Shown here: one piece after another, positions 15,090-23,108 of the stretch
How the letters are laid out: the number at the start of each line of letters is the position of its first letter
How positions within the stretch are numbered: position 1 is the first letter of the stretch
Assembly: GCA_023663865.1 (NCBI GenBank)
Contig: JAMPGU010000023.1
Coordinates: 1 to 37,151 of the forward strand
Source: Clostridium sp.
GTDB taxonomy: Bacteria; Bacillota; Clostridia; Oscillospirales; Acutalibacteraceae
Direction: 5' to 3'
DNA: 37,151 bases
Translations under genes and position numbers: made by a program
Notes under the pieces: generated by a model
The model's database searches: none
The model's input: only the letters and a program-made list of their open reading frames with translations
Told to the model about the DNA's origin: nothing

Positions 15090-15118
15090 ACTATATCACA
15101 ATTACCTTTTCAAATCAA
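15090..15118 (-). promoter_or_regulatory. Promoter of dusB-nagA-trmL, predicting a leaderless transcript
   Basis: On the minus strand TTGATT (15113-15118), a 17-bp spacer and TATAGT (15090-15095). The start codon ATG at 15083-15081 begins 6 bases after the -10 box, the place where transcription itself should begin. Confidence 0.75.
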
Positions 15119-15138
15119 TTGTTGTTTGCTGTAAAAAA

Positions 15139-15171
15139 GAAACACTCTGTTCATTAAAACAGAGTGTTTTT
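15139..15171 (-). terminator. Terminator of the XRE regulator gene
   Basis: AACACTCTGTT pairs with AACAGAGTGTT around a short loop (15140-15171). On the minus strand the hairpin is followed by TTTCTTTTTT and lies just after the regulator's stop codon, upstream of the dusB promoter. Confidence 0.85.
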
Positions 15172-15182
15172 GCCTAAATACT

Positions 15183-15944
15183 TTAATCGTCGGATTTTTT
15201 ATTGCTTTTTGGTTTGAAGAAATCGACGATGATATAGTACAGAGGTATTGTCAGAAATACTATCCATGTCGGATGCCATATGTGATTTATCATTCCATAT
15301 GCCAAGAACACTTCTGCAGCAAGAATCGGATACGCAAATCTGTTTGGGTCTCTGTGCTTGACTGATGAAATAAGGGATTCTATAATGGGTATAAGTAATA
15401 AAAGAAGCCAACCGAGTCTCCAACCCCAGTCAAAGGAAAATCCTATAACTAAAAAGGCAATGATTAACGCTATTGGAGTAATTGTGCCTGCCAGACTGAA
15501 GCCTCGCTTTCCTACATACTGTTCGTCAATGCCGTTTACCTTGACACCATATCCTTTGCCGATATGCACACTTTCACCGTTGTTTGATTCTATATGAATG
15601 CCTGAAAAATCTATATCCACATTATCCTTGCCGTTATGTATGTGAATACCGTTTTTAAAGCTGACCTCAGGATTTTTTGAAGTGCTTTCGGTCTGCTCTT
15701 CATTTGCGGCGGTGCTTTCATTATTTGAGGAATTTATTTCTGTTTTTCCGTTAATCAGCTCGTCAATAGTAATGCTGTATAATCTTGCCAGTGCTATCAG
15801 ATTGTCTGTGTCCGGACTGCTTTCACCGCGTTCCCATTTAGATATAGCCTGTCTTGAAACGCCTATTTTTTCAGCCAGCTCTTCCTGCGAATAGCCATTT
15901 GCTTTTCGGTAGTCAAGCAGCCTTTTTGCTGTGTCTTTGTTCAT
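15183..15944 (-). CDS. XRE-family transcriptional regulator with membrane domain
   Basis: The first 62 of 253 residues are a textbook Cro/cI-type helix-turn-helix: LLDYRKANGYSQEELAEKIGVSRQAISKWERGESSPD, then a DNLIALARLYSITIDELING end. A Ser/Asn/Glu linker leads to a short beta-like stretch with repeated turns (GIHIHNG, GIHIES, SVHIG, about 99-137). About four hydrophobic helices follow (155-170, 176-194, 203-219, 226-241), so the regulator is probably held at the membrane. The signal and target genes are unknown. GAGGTGAT sits 3 bases before the ATG. Direct repeats in the upstream region may be its own operator. It is divergent from the DNA glycosylase gene. Confidence 0.88.
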   Translation of the reverse strand: MNKDTAKRLLDYRKANGYSQEELAEKIGVSRQAISKWERGESSPDTDNLIALARLYSITIDELINGKTEINSSNNESTAANEEQTESTSKNPEVSFKNGIHIHNGKDNVDIDFSGIHIESNNGESVHIGKGYGVKVNGIDEQYVGKRGFSLAGTITPIALIIAFLVIGFSFDWGWRLGWLLLLLIPIIESLISSVKHRDPNRFAYPILAAEVFLAYGMINHIWHPTWIVFLTIPLYYIIVDFFKPKSNKKSDD

Positions 15945-15961
15945 TATATCACCTCATACAA

Positions 15962-15993
15962 ATTATACCAAATATTCTATACGATTACTATAC
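15962..15993 (-). promoter_or_regulatory. -10 box of the XRE gene and direct-repeat operator candidate
   Basis: On the minus strand a perfect TATAAT lies at 15962-15967, but the -35 is weak. On the plus strand CTATAC occurs at 15977-15982 and 15988-15993, exactly 11 bp apart with similar flanks (ATT), in the -35 region: a plausible repressor site. Confidence 0.45.
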
Positions 15994-16046
15994 ATTCTGA
16001 ATTGAATTTATGCAACTATAGGTTGCGTTTGGTGTTAAATGGACTT

Positions 16047-16075
16047 TTGGCACCGACTATGGTATCATATAAAAT
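16047..16075 (+). promoter_or_regulatory. Sigma-A promoter of the hypoxanthine-DNA glycosylase gene
   Basis: TTGGCA (16047-16052), 17 bp, TAAAAT (16070-16075), 51 bp before the start codon. Confidence 0.75.
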
Positions 16076-16126
16076 ATAAGAACAAATTCTTTTAGAAATT
16101 TATGTTTGCCAAGCAAGGAGATAATC

Positions 16127-16615
16127 ATGATTGAACATCCTATTGATGCACTGTATAATGAACATTCAAAAATACTGATACTCGGCTCGTTCCCGTCCGT
16201 GAAATCCAGAGAAGAGGGATTTTTTTACGGGCATCCTCAAAATCGTTTTTGGAAGGTTATGGCCGGTATTTGCCATAGTGAAGTTCCCCTAACCATTGAG
16301 GATAAGAGAGCTTTAATTCTCAATAATCATTTTGCCCTTTGGGATGTTATTCATTCCTGCGAAATTACAGGTTCGGCAGACAGCACAATTAAAAATGTTG
16401 TCCCAAACAATATAGAATTTATTATCGAAAATTCTAAAATAGACAAAATATTTATAAACGGCAGAAAGGCTGAAAGCCTGTATAAAAAATATATTGAAAA
16501 GGATATAGGGATAAAGGCTGTTTGCCTGCCCTCAACCAGTCCTGCCAATGCCTCCTGGAGTGTGGAGAAATTAACGGAGTACTGGAGGAAACAAATAAAC
16601 GGCACTGGAGATTAG
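16127..16615 (+). CDS. DNA-deoxyinosine (hypoxanthine-DNA) glycosylase, UDG superfamily
   Basis: The 162-residue protein matches the HDG group (family 6) of the uracil-DNA glycosylase superfamily, which cuts hypoxanthine, formed by deamination of adenine, out of DNA. The typical N-terminal motif ILGSFPSVKSREEGFFYGHPQNRFWKVM is present (residues about 17-44), with the Asn in PQNRFW expected at the active site. LWDVIHSCEITGSADSTIKN follows, and the C-terminal loop LPSTSPANASWS is typical. AAGGAG ends 6 bases before the ATG at 16127, so the upstream TTG at 16106 is rejected. The gene stands alone, with its own promoter and terminator, between the XRE regulator and galM. Confidence 0.9.
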   Translation: MIEHPIDALYNEHSKILILGSFPSVKSREEGFFYGHPQNRFWKVMAGICHSEVPLTIEDKRALILNNHFALWDVIHSCEITGSADSTIKNVVPNNIEFIIENSKIDKIFINGRKAESLYKKYIEKDIGIKAVCLPSTSPANASWSVEKLTEYWRKQINGTGD

Positions 16616-16652
16616 CTGAGGCATCTCAGCTTTAATACAGTGCCGTTATTTT
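16598..16652 (+). terminator. Two-part terminator after the glycosylase gene
   Basis: AACGGCACTG (16598-16607) pairs with CAGTGCCGTT (16638-16647), enclosing a second hairpin AGCTGAG/CTCAGCT (16614-16631), then ATTTT. The outer arm is inside the coding end of the gene. It lies between convergent genes and may serve galM too. Confidence 0.75.
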
Positions 16653-16674
16653 ATGGTATTGAATTCTTGGAACG

Positions 16675-17727
16675 TTATAATACAGAAAATCTGAATTCGG
16701 TTACGGTTTTGAATGCCTCGTTTGGTTCAACATATTTGAACGGGAAAGCAGGAATATTCAGGGAATTCGGATAGAACTGCGTTTCAAGTGCTACACCTCT
16801 GCGGAATTTTACAATGCTGTCGCCCTTGCCTTCGGTATAGTCCTCTTTAAGCCAGCCGCCGCAGTATAACTGAATTCCGGGAAGGTCGGTCCATACCTCC
16901 ATTTTTCTTCCACTTTCTTCATCAGCAAGAACAGCTGCCTCAGCCATTTTTCCGATTTCCTTGTTATATAAGCAGTAGTTATTATCATATCCAATACCGT
17001 CAATAATTGCTCGGAAAGGCTCATCAATCTTGTCACCGATTTTGTGCATAGAGGTAAAGTCCATCATTGTACCCTTAACCGCACCAAGCTCGCCGGTAGG
17101 GAGCTGGTCATTATCTGTTTCGGTAAAGTAATCTGCGTTGATTTTTAAGAGATGCTCCTCAATCGTTTTATTCGGATTGCAGGACAGATTGAAGTATGCA
17201 TGATTGGTTGGGTTTGCAACGGTTTTTTTATCGGACAAAACAGAATACTTTAATCTGAGAATATTATCATCTGTCAGAATATAGGTAACCTCCATCGTGA
17301 AGTTTCCGGGAAATCCGTCCTCCATATCAGGGGAGAAGAAGCTGAAGGTTACGCTGTTATCTGTAGTTTCCTTTACATCCCACAGATTAAAGCTGAAGCG
17401 TCCGCCTCCGTGAAGTGTCCATGTTCCCTGATTCTGAGGGGTATTATATTCAATGCCGTCCATAGTGAATTTTGCGTCACGGATTCTGTTGGCAAATCTG
17501 CCCACCAAAAGTCCCTGAAATCCATAATCTGCATCTACATATGGTTCAGGTGAATCAAAGCCAAGCACAACGTCACCCATAACACCGTTTTTATCCGGCA
17601 TACAAAGTGACTGAATACCTCCGCCCAGTGTCATCAGTGATACACTTGCACCATTTTTATTTGTGATTTTATATAGCTCAATGTCTTTATCATTCAGTTT
17701 TCCGAATATGGATTTTTCTATGCTCAT
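16675..17727 (-). CDS. galM: Aldose 1-epimerase (galactose mutarotase)
   Basis: GalM converts beta- and alpha-anomers of galactose and other aldoses, feeding the Leloir pathway. The 350 residues have the normal beta-sandwich pattern: LYKITNKNGASVSLMTLGGGIQSL at the start, the DVVLGFDSPEPY segment, GRFANRI, LHGGGRFSFNLWDV (His), the catalytic NPTNHAYFNLS, and WTDLPGIQLYCGGW, with a GVALETQFYPNSLN end holding the catalytic Glu. GGGAGG lies 6 bases before the ATG at 17727, so the longer upstream frame, which crosses the promoter, is not used. It is a single gene; no galK or galT lies nearby. Confidence 0.95.
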   Translation of the reverse strand: MSIEKSIFGKLNDKDIELYKITNKNGASVSLMTLGGGIQSLCMPDKNGVMGDVVLGFDSPEPYVDADYGFQGLLVGRFANRIRDAKFTMDGIEYNTPQNQGTWTLHGGGRFSFNLWDVKETTDNSVTFSFFSPDMEDGFPGNFTMEVTYILTDDNILRLKYSVLSDKKTVANPTNHAYFNLSCNPNKTIEEHLLKINADYFTETDNDQLPTGELGAVKGTMMDFTSMHKIGDKIDEPFRAIIDGIGYDNNYCLYNKEIGKMAEAAVLADEESGRKMEVWTDLPGIQLYCGGWLKEDYTEGKGDSIVKFRRGVALETQFYPNSLNIPAFPFKYVEPNEAFKTVTEFRFSVL

Positions 17728-17758
17728 AATTTTCCTCCCACAAAAAATTGTTAAGTTT

Positions 17759-17787
17759 AGTATAAGATAAAATGTGAACAAATTCAA
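17759..17787 (-). promoter_or_regulatory. Sigma-A promoter of galM
   Basis: On the minus strand TTGAAT (17782-17787), 17 bp, TATACT (17759-17764). Confidence 0.8.
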
Positions 17788-17801
17788 TACTTTCTTGACT
17801 T

Positions 17802-17831
17802 TTGACGGCAATATAAGTATTTTATTATTAT
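17802..17831 (+). promoter_or_regulatory. Probable promoter of the FHA-SEDS-PBP operon
   Basis: TTGACG (17802-17807) and TATTAT (17826-17831) with an 18-bp spacer, divergent from and only 14 bp away from the galM -35. Confidence 0.55.
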
Positions 17832-17880
17832 AACAGTAAATGATTATATATCAAAAAAACACTCCGGGGAGTTGAATATA

Positions 17881-18642
17881 TTGGACAAAATAAATTCATT
17901 GCTTATAGGCGGTTTGCGTTATGTGCTGCCGATTTTGGCAATTGCAGTCATTGCTACCTGCGTAATATCTCTGTTTCGAAACAGACCAAGGCTTCATAAG
18001 CTGGCACAGCTTGTAGATCAGAATAACGGCTCTGCCATTGATATTGACAGGTGGGAGACCTCCATAGGCAAGAGCAAATCAAACGATATTGTTTTCCCTA
18101 TGCCGAACGTGTCTCGCTTTCACGCAGTTATAACCAAGAAGCGAAATGAGTGGGTGATTACAGATACCTTTTCCAAAACAGGTGTGCTGGTCAACGGCAA
18201 AAAGATTGACGGCAAAGCTGTTATTGAGGACGGAGATATAATTACGGTTGGCTCCATTCCGCTGAAATTTTTATGTGCGGAGGCATTATCCTCTGAATCT
18301 AAATCGCAGATTCGGACACAGGCTAAGCAGATACAGCCGACAGAGCCAAACAATGTGGCTTATGCCGTACTGGTTGATGTGAAAACACACCGGCCTGTTT
18401 ATATCCGCAAAAAGGATGTGCTGATAGGCAGAGGTGATGAGGCTGATATTCAAATCAGTTTGTCTACAGTCAGCCAGGCACACGCAAGAATTCATATGAC
18501 CAGCAGAGGCTGGGCGCTGACGGATTTGAACAGTCACAACGGAACAAAGCTGAATGGCAGATTTATTAATCAGCCGCAATTGATTTTTGATGAGGATATG
18601 ATTACCTTTGGTGAAAGGGTGTTCATATTCTACGATAAGTAA
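17881..18642 (+). CDS. Membrane protein with two FHA domains
   Basis: The 253-residue protein begins with one membrane helix (about 13-31) followed by two forkhead-associated domains, the phosphothreonine readers of Ser/Thr kinase signalling. The second domain (about 165-253) is canonical: LIGRG, VSQAHAR and NSHNGTKLNG. The first (about 50-130) keeps VSRFHA, but its GR is GK and the NG pair is TG, so its phosphopeptide binding may be weak. The start is the TTG at 17881: GGGGAG ends at 17871, touching an earlier in-frame TTG at 17872 but standing 9 bases from 17881. SEDS and PBP genes follow within 12 bases and by overlap, an order known from Actinobacteria and Clostridia, where kinase signals tune peptidoglycan synthesis. 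No kinase gene is in the window. Confidence 0.9.
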   Translation: MDKINSLLIGGLRYVLPILAIAVIATCVISLFRNRPRLHKLAQLVDQNNGSAIDIDRWETSIGKSKSNDIVFPMPNVSRFHAVITKKRNEWVITDTFSKTGVLVNGKKIDGKAVIEDGDIITVGSIPLKFLCAEALSSESKSQIRTQAKQIQPTEPNNVAYAVLVDVKTHRPVYIRKKDVLIGRGDEADIQISLSTVSQAHARIHMTSRGWALTDLNSHNGTKLNGRFINQPQLIFDEDMITFGERVFIFYDK

Positions 18643-18654
18643 GGAGTTGAAAGT

Positions 18655-19941
18655 ATGGCAAATAAGGCGAAAAAAATGCCCCACATCAAGCCTATAAATA
18701 ATTTTGCAATGCTGCTGATTATTTCCCTGTTTCAGCTTTTTACAGGCTATAGTGCCGCTGTATCGGGGGATGAGCTTTCTGTCAAGGTGATTGTGTCTAT
18801 GGTGATTTTTATTGCTGTGGAATGGGTGTATGTAACTGTTTTTTATACAGCTATGCACAGGCGCAATTTTGAGCTGGAATTTATAGCCTTTTTCCTGACA
18901 GGTACAGGACTTGCGGTTATCGGCTCTGTTGACCCCAAGGCTTGCTTTAAGCAGCTGCTTATCGCAGTTGCAGGTATTATCGGCTTTACGGTTTTGGTGT
19001 TTATTCTCGGTGATATTGATTTGTGTATGAAGCTGAGACTGCCGGTAGCTATAGCGGCGCTGGTGCTGCTTGTAATAAATCTGGTTATCGGCACAGTAAA
19101 GCATGGTGCGCAGAACTGGATCACCATAGGCGGTGTTACGGTTCAGCCCTCTGAATTTGTTAAGGTAGCATTTATATTTGTGGGTGCTGCTACACTGGAA
19201 AAGATACAGACCTCAAAAAATATAATTAAATTTATAGCATTTTCCATAGCGTGTGTAGGTGCATTGATTTTAATTCGAGACTTTGGTACAGCACTCATAT
19301 TCTTCATTACCTTTTTGATTATCGCATTTATGAATTCCGGTGATATCAAAACCGTTGGTCTTGCCGTATCTGCAGCAGGTCTCGGCGGTGCAATTGTAAT
19401 CAAGTACAAGTCTTATGTAACCGATCGTTTTTCTTCATACAGGCATATATGGGATAATAACGATATAATATACGGCAACGGATACCAGCAGACGCATGTG
19501 TTAACCGGTATTGCCTCCGGCGGTCTTTTGGGACTGGGCATAGGAAATGGAAATATACGTAATTATCTGCAGGCATATTTAACCACAACAGATGATGTAT
19601 TTGGTATCATTTGTGAGGAATGGGGCTATTTGTTTGCGGTGGTGCTGGTGCTGTCTTTTGTAGCCATTGCGGTTTCGGCACTGGTAAATTCCATTGCAGC
19701 AAGGTCTGCATTTTACTCTATATCCGCAGTTGCAGGAGCAGGAATGCTGCTGTTTCAGACAGCTCTCAATATATTTGGTATTACGGATGTTATTCCGCTG
19801 ACCGGTGTTACCCTGCCTTTTGTCAGTCAGGGCGGAAGCTCTATGATCAGCTGCTGGCTGGTGCTGGCATTTATTAAGGCGTCGGATATTCGTACCTATA
19901 ACTATCTTGGCGGTGTTAAGGGAGGTGTCAGCAAGAAATGA
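18655..19941 (+). CDS. SEDS-family peptidoglycan glycosyltransferase (FtsW/RodA/SpoVE)
   Basis: The 428-residue polytopic protein (ten or so helices) is a shape-elongation-division-sporulation polymerase that joins lipid II into glycan strands with a class B PBP partner. Typical motifs are GAQNWITIGGVTVQPSEFVKVAFIF, the DFGTALIFF segment, the large outer loop with HVLTGIASGGLLGLGIGNG, DDVFGIICEEWGY, and the last-helix LTGVTLPFVSQGGSS. AAGGAG at 18641-18646 overlaps the FHA stop and stands 8 bases before the ATG. The pbp start lies inside its stop (ATGA). The sequence alone does not separate RodA, FtsW and SpoVE; its PBP partner and the FHA gene suggest a RodA-like elongation role. Confidence 0.94.
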   Translation: MANKAKKMPHIKPINNFAMLLIISLFQLFTGYSAAVSGDELSVKVIVSMVIFIAVEWVYVTVFYTAMHRRNFELEFIAFFLTGTGLAVIGSVDPKACFKQLLIAVAGIIGFTVLVFILGDIDLCMKLRLPVAIAALVLLVINLVIGTVKHGAQNWITIGGVTVQPSEFVKVAFIFVGAATLEKIQTSKNIIKFIAFSIACVGALILIRDFGTALIFFITFLIIAFMNSGDIKTVGLAVSAAGLGGAIVIKYKSYVTDRFSSYRHIWDNNDIIYGNGYQQTHVLTGIASGGLLGLGIGNGNIRNYLQAYLTTTDDVFGIICEEWGYLFAVVLVLSFVAIAVSALVNSIAARSAFYSISAVAGAGMLLFQTALNIFGITDVIPLTGVTLPFVSQGGSSMISCWLVLAFIKASDIRTYNYLGGVKGGVSKK

Positions 19942-21326
19942 AAATGATAACAAGACGAGGATTATTTTTGCTGATACTGATTATTGCGTTCATAGGCGGA
20001 CTTGGATTTTTAAGCTACAGCCTGTTTCATGACGGACCCAGCTGGGTTATGCAGCCGTACAACAGCCATTTGTACTATAACGGTGAGCTGATTGGTGCAG
20101 GAAAAATAACGGATGCCAAGGGCAATGTGCTGGCAGAAACGGTTGACGGAAAGCGTACCTACAGTGAGTCGGAAACCACAAGAAAAAGCACGCTCCATAC
20201 TGTAGGAGACACCAAGGGCTTTATTGCAACCGGCATTCAGACGGTATATAAGGCAAAGCTGACGGGCTACAGCTCACTGACAGGTATCTATACCGTTACA
20301 AAAAATGGAAGCGGAAATGATATGGAGCTTACCATTCATTCCGATATATGCGATGTTGCATATAATGCATTGTCTGATTATAAGGCAGGCTGTGTAGGTG
20401 TTGTTAATTATAAAACCGGTGATATTGTTTGTATGGTGTCTACACCAAGCTATGATGTTGAAAATAAGCCCGGTGATATTGATACGAATGAGGCATATGC
20501 AGGTGCATATATTAACCGGCTTTTAAGCGGACTTTATACGCCCGGCTCTACCTTTAAAATTGTTACAGCAATATGTGCTGTCGAGAATATTCCGGATATT
20601 AAAAGCAGAGACTTTAGATGTGAGGGTCAGTATGACCCGGGTGAAGGTACACCGATTGAGTGTAATGGCTATCACGGAACCGTTACATTTGAAGAGGCTT
20701 TGGCTAAATCCTGCAACTCTGCCTTTGCACAGATTGCAATTGAGCTTGGACCTGAAAAGCTGGCAGAAACTGCAAAAAGCCTTGGCTTAACCTCTGCGGT
20801 GTCTGTAAGCGGAGATATTGCGTCCTCTACCGGAAGATTTTTCCTTGAAAAGGGTGATGCAGATGATTATATCGGCTGGACAGGAATTGGACAGGGTGAT
20901 ACCCTTATTGCACCGATTTCTATGCTCAGACTGGTTGGTGCTATTGCAAATGACGGCAAGGCTGTGTCCTACAATTTGGTTGACAGTTTTTTGAATAAGG
21001 CAGGCAAGGCGCTGGATTTGGATTTTACCAAAAGAGAAACCCAGCTTTTGAGCGAAGATACTGCTGAAACGATGAAAAAGCTTTTGCGCAATAATGTTAA
21101 AGAGCAATATGGAGATTATAATTACGAGGGCTTAAATCTTTGTGCAAAGTCAGGTACAGCACAGATAGACGGCTATGATTCCCATAATACAGCTTGGTTC
21201 ACAGGCTTTATGGATGATGATAAAAATCCGTATGCCTTTGTAGTGCTGGTAGAGTATGGCAACTCCGGCTCACAGACAGCCGGACCGATTGCAAATAAGG
21301 TACTCCAGGCATTAGTAAAACAGTAA
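19938..21326 (+). CDS. Class B penicillin-binding protein (peptidoglycan transpeptidase)
   Basis: This 462-residue D,D-transpeptidase crosslinks peptidoglycan outside the cell and is the partner of the SEDS polymerase. An N-terminal signal anchor (about 9-29) is followed by a short dimer/pedestal region and the transpeptidase domain with all three active-site motifs: STFK (Ser204-Lys207), SCN (258-260) and KSGT (404-407). Other family pieces are GVVNYKTGDIVCMVSTPSYD and GIGQGDTLIAPISML. At 462 residues it is shorter than PBP2 or FtsI types and fits the PbpA class found beside RodA and FHA genes in Gram-positive bacteria. The ATG overlaps the SEDS stop by four bases (ATGA). Confidence 0.95.
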   Translation: MKMITRRGLFLLILIIAFIGGLGFLSYSLFHDGPSWVMQPYNSHLYYNGELIGAGKITDAKGNVLAETVDGKRTYSESETTRKSTLHTVGDTKGFIATGIQTVYKAKLTGYSSLTGIYTVTKNGSGNDMELTIHSDICDVAYNALSDYKAGCVGVVNYKTGDIVCMVSTPSYDVENKPGDIDTNEAYAGAYINRLLSGLYTPGSTFKIVTAICAVENIPDIKSRDFRCEGQYDPGEGTPIECNGYHGTVTFEEALAKSCNSAFAQIAIELGPEKLAETAKSLGLTSAVSVSGDIASSTGRFFLEKGDADDYIGWTGIGQGDTLIAPISMLRLVGAIANDGKAVSYNLVDSFLNKAGKALDLDFTKRETQLLSEDTAETMKKLLRNNVKEQYGDYNYEGLNLCAKSGTAQIDGYDSHNTAWFTGFMDDDKNPYAFVVLVEYGNSGSQTAGPIANKVLQALVKQ

Positions 21327-21337
21327 AGAGTGATAAA

Positions 21338-22609
21338 ATGGATTTTGATTTAATAAATGAGGAGAGACAGGAAACTGCTCTTCTTATTGCCGTTGATACA
21401 GGCGATTATGATGCAGAGGTTTCCATTAACGAGCTTAGCGAGCTGGCAAAGACCGCAGGTGCTGAGGTAGCAGGTGTAATGGTGCAGAAGCGTGATACGA
21501 TTGAGGGCGCAACCTATGTAGGCAAGGGCAGACTGAATGAAATATCGGAGTTTTGCGGAAATAATGAGATTGACCTTATTATTGCTGACGGAGAGCTGTC
21601 ACCGGTTCAGGTAAGAAATATTGAGGATAAAACGGATACCAGAGTGGTTGACAGAACAACGCTTATATTGGATATTTTTGCAGGCAGAGCCAGATCTAAG
21701 GAGGGTAAGCTTCAGGTAGAGCTTGCCCAGCTTAAATATTCCCTTCCGCGTCTGACAGGTAAGGGTGCAAGTATGTCAAGACTGGGCGGCGGTATCGGTA
21801 CCCGCGGACCGGGTGAAACAAAACTTGAATCTGACAAAAGGCATATAAGACGAAGAATTCAGTATATCAGGGAAGAACTTGATGATGTTGAAAAAAGGCG
21901 TAATATGCAGCACCAAAGGCGAAAAAAGAACGGGGTGCAGGTTGTTGCCATAGTAGGTTATACAAATGCAGGTAAATCTACCCTTATGAACAGACTGACC
22001 GATGCAGGTGTGCTGCAGGAGGATAAGCTGTTTGCAACTCTTGATCCGACTGCTAGAAAGCTTTATTTGCCTAATGGGCAGCAGATAATGATTGTAGATA
22101 CAGTAGGCTTTATAAGCCGTCTGCCTCATCAGCTGGTTGATGCCTTTCGCTCAACGCTGGAGGAGGCTACCTATGCAGATGTCATACTTAATGTATGTGA
22201 TGCCTCCAGTGAGGAATGCCATAATCATATAAAAACAACAAATGAAATTCTTGCCTCTTTGTTTGAGGACGGTATCATTCATGCTCCTGTTATTAACGTG
22301 TTTAATAAATGCGATACTGCCGATGAGCTGGAGGATAAAATATTCTTTTACGGAGGGAATAACCCCTGCGTAAAAATCAGCGCAAAAACCGGGGAAGGCA
22401 TGGATGACCTGCTGATTTCAATACAGCAGGCATTGCCGCAGACCAGAAGAAGAGTGAAGCTTTTATTGCCCTTTGACAAAGGCTCATTAGCGGCAAAGCT
22501 AAGACAGGACGGCATAATTCATTATGAGGAATATACCGCAGAGGGACTTGTTGTTGAGGCAACGGCAGATATTTCATTTTTAGATTCAATTAAAGATTAT
22601 ATTATTTGA
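21338..22609 (+). CDS. hflX: GTPase HflX
   Basis: HflX is a ribosome-associated GTPase that splits or rescues stalled ribosomes under stress. The 423 residues hold the N-terminal HflX domain (AGAEVAGVMVQKRDTI...YVGKGRLNEI), the helical linker with GGGIGTRGPGETKLESDKR, and the G domain: GYTNAGKST (G1), LFATLDPTARK (switch I), DTVGFISRLP (G3), NVFNKCD (G4) and ISAKTGEGMDDL (G5), then the C-terminal domain. It starts 11 bases after the PBP stop with only a weak AAAGAG ahead, so it is probably co-transcribed with the wall genes. Confidence 0.96.
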   Translation: MDFDLINEERQETALLIAVDTGDYDAEVSINELSELAKTAGAEVAGVMVQKRDTIEGATYVGKGRLNEISEFCGNNEIDLIIADGELSPVQVRNIEDKTDTRVVDRTTLILDIFAGRARSKEGKLQVELAQLKYSLPRLTGKGASMSRLGGGIGTRGPGETKLESDKRHIRRRIQYIREELDDVEKRRNMQHQRRKKNGVQVVAIVGYTNAGKSTLMNRLTDAGVLQEDKLFATLDPTARKLYLPNGQQIMIVDTVGFISRLPHQLVDAFRSTLEEATYADVILNVCDASSEECHNHIKTTNEILASLFEDGIIHAPVINVFNKCDTADELEDKIFFYGGNNPCVKISAKTGEGMDDLLISIQQALPQTRRRVKLLLPFDKGSLAAKLRQDGIIHYEEYTAEGLVVEATADISFLDSIKDYII

Positions 22610-22640
22610 TTTTGTTTCATAAGATTATTTAGGTGATTTT

Positions 22641-23108
22641 ATGAAAATGTTTACTCTCAGACTTAAACCAAAGACTCTGTTTGGTATTATATTGGCTGTA
22701 ACAGGTGTTGTTGTTATTCTTTTAACCTTTGTAACGAATCATGTTAAGACAGAAAGCAAGAGTGTTTCTGCAATCGTGAGTGCTTCTACAGATATTGAAA
22801 GGCGTGACTATTTAGCCACATTCGGCTGGAGCGCTGACGAAAATTTTGATACAAAGGAATTGACGATTCCGCAGGAATGGAACGATGTATACAGCAATTA
22901 TAATGAAATTCAGCTTAATCAGGGCTTTGATTTAACGGAATATAAGGGTAAAAAGGTAACGCTTTACACGTATAAGATTAATAACTATAAGGATATATCT
23001 GAGGGCATTGTTGCAGATATGCTGGTTTGTGACGGCAATCTGATTGGCGGTGATATTTGCAACATTTCAGCAGATGACGGATTTTTAGTAGGATTTGACG
23101 GAAAGTAA
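22641..23108 (+). CDS. DUF4830-like membrane-anchored protein
   Basis: The 155-residue protein has a basic start, one membrane helix at about 13-32 and an outer domain. The pattern RRDYLATFGWSADENFDTKELTIPQEWNDVYSNYNEIQ, then GFDLTEYKGKKVTLYTYKINNY and a VADMLVCDGNLIGGDIC end, is that of DUF4830 proteins as I remember them. No function is known. AGGTGAT precedes the ATG by 5 bases. Its stop overlaps the ATG of the pseudouridine synthase (TAATG), so the two are translated together. Confidence 0.8.
   Translation: MKMFTLRLKPKTLFGIILAVTGVVVILLTFVTNHVKTESKSVSAIVSASTDIERRDYLATFGWSADENFDTKELTIPQEWNDVYSNYNEIQLNQGFDLTEYKGKKVTLYTYKINNYKDISEGIVADMLVCDGNLIGGDICNISADDGFLVGFDGK

Noticed and set aside
16008..16026. 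TTTATGCAACTAT shared with the palindrome at 23887, plus GCAAC/GTTGC inverted repeat
   Set aside because: A 13-base AT-rich match is expected by chance several times in a window of this size on both strands. The second arm does not match the palindrome at 23928.
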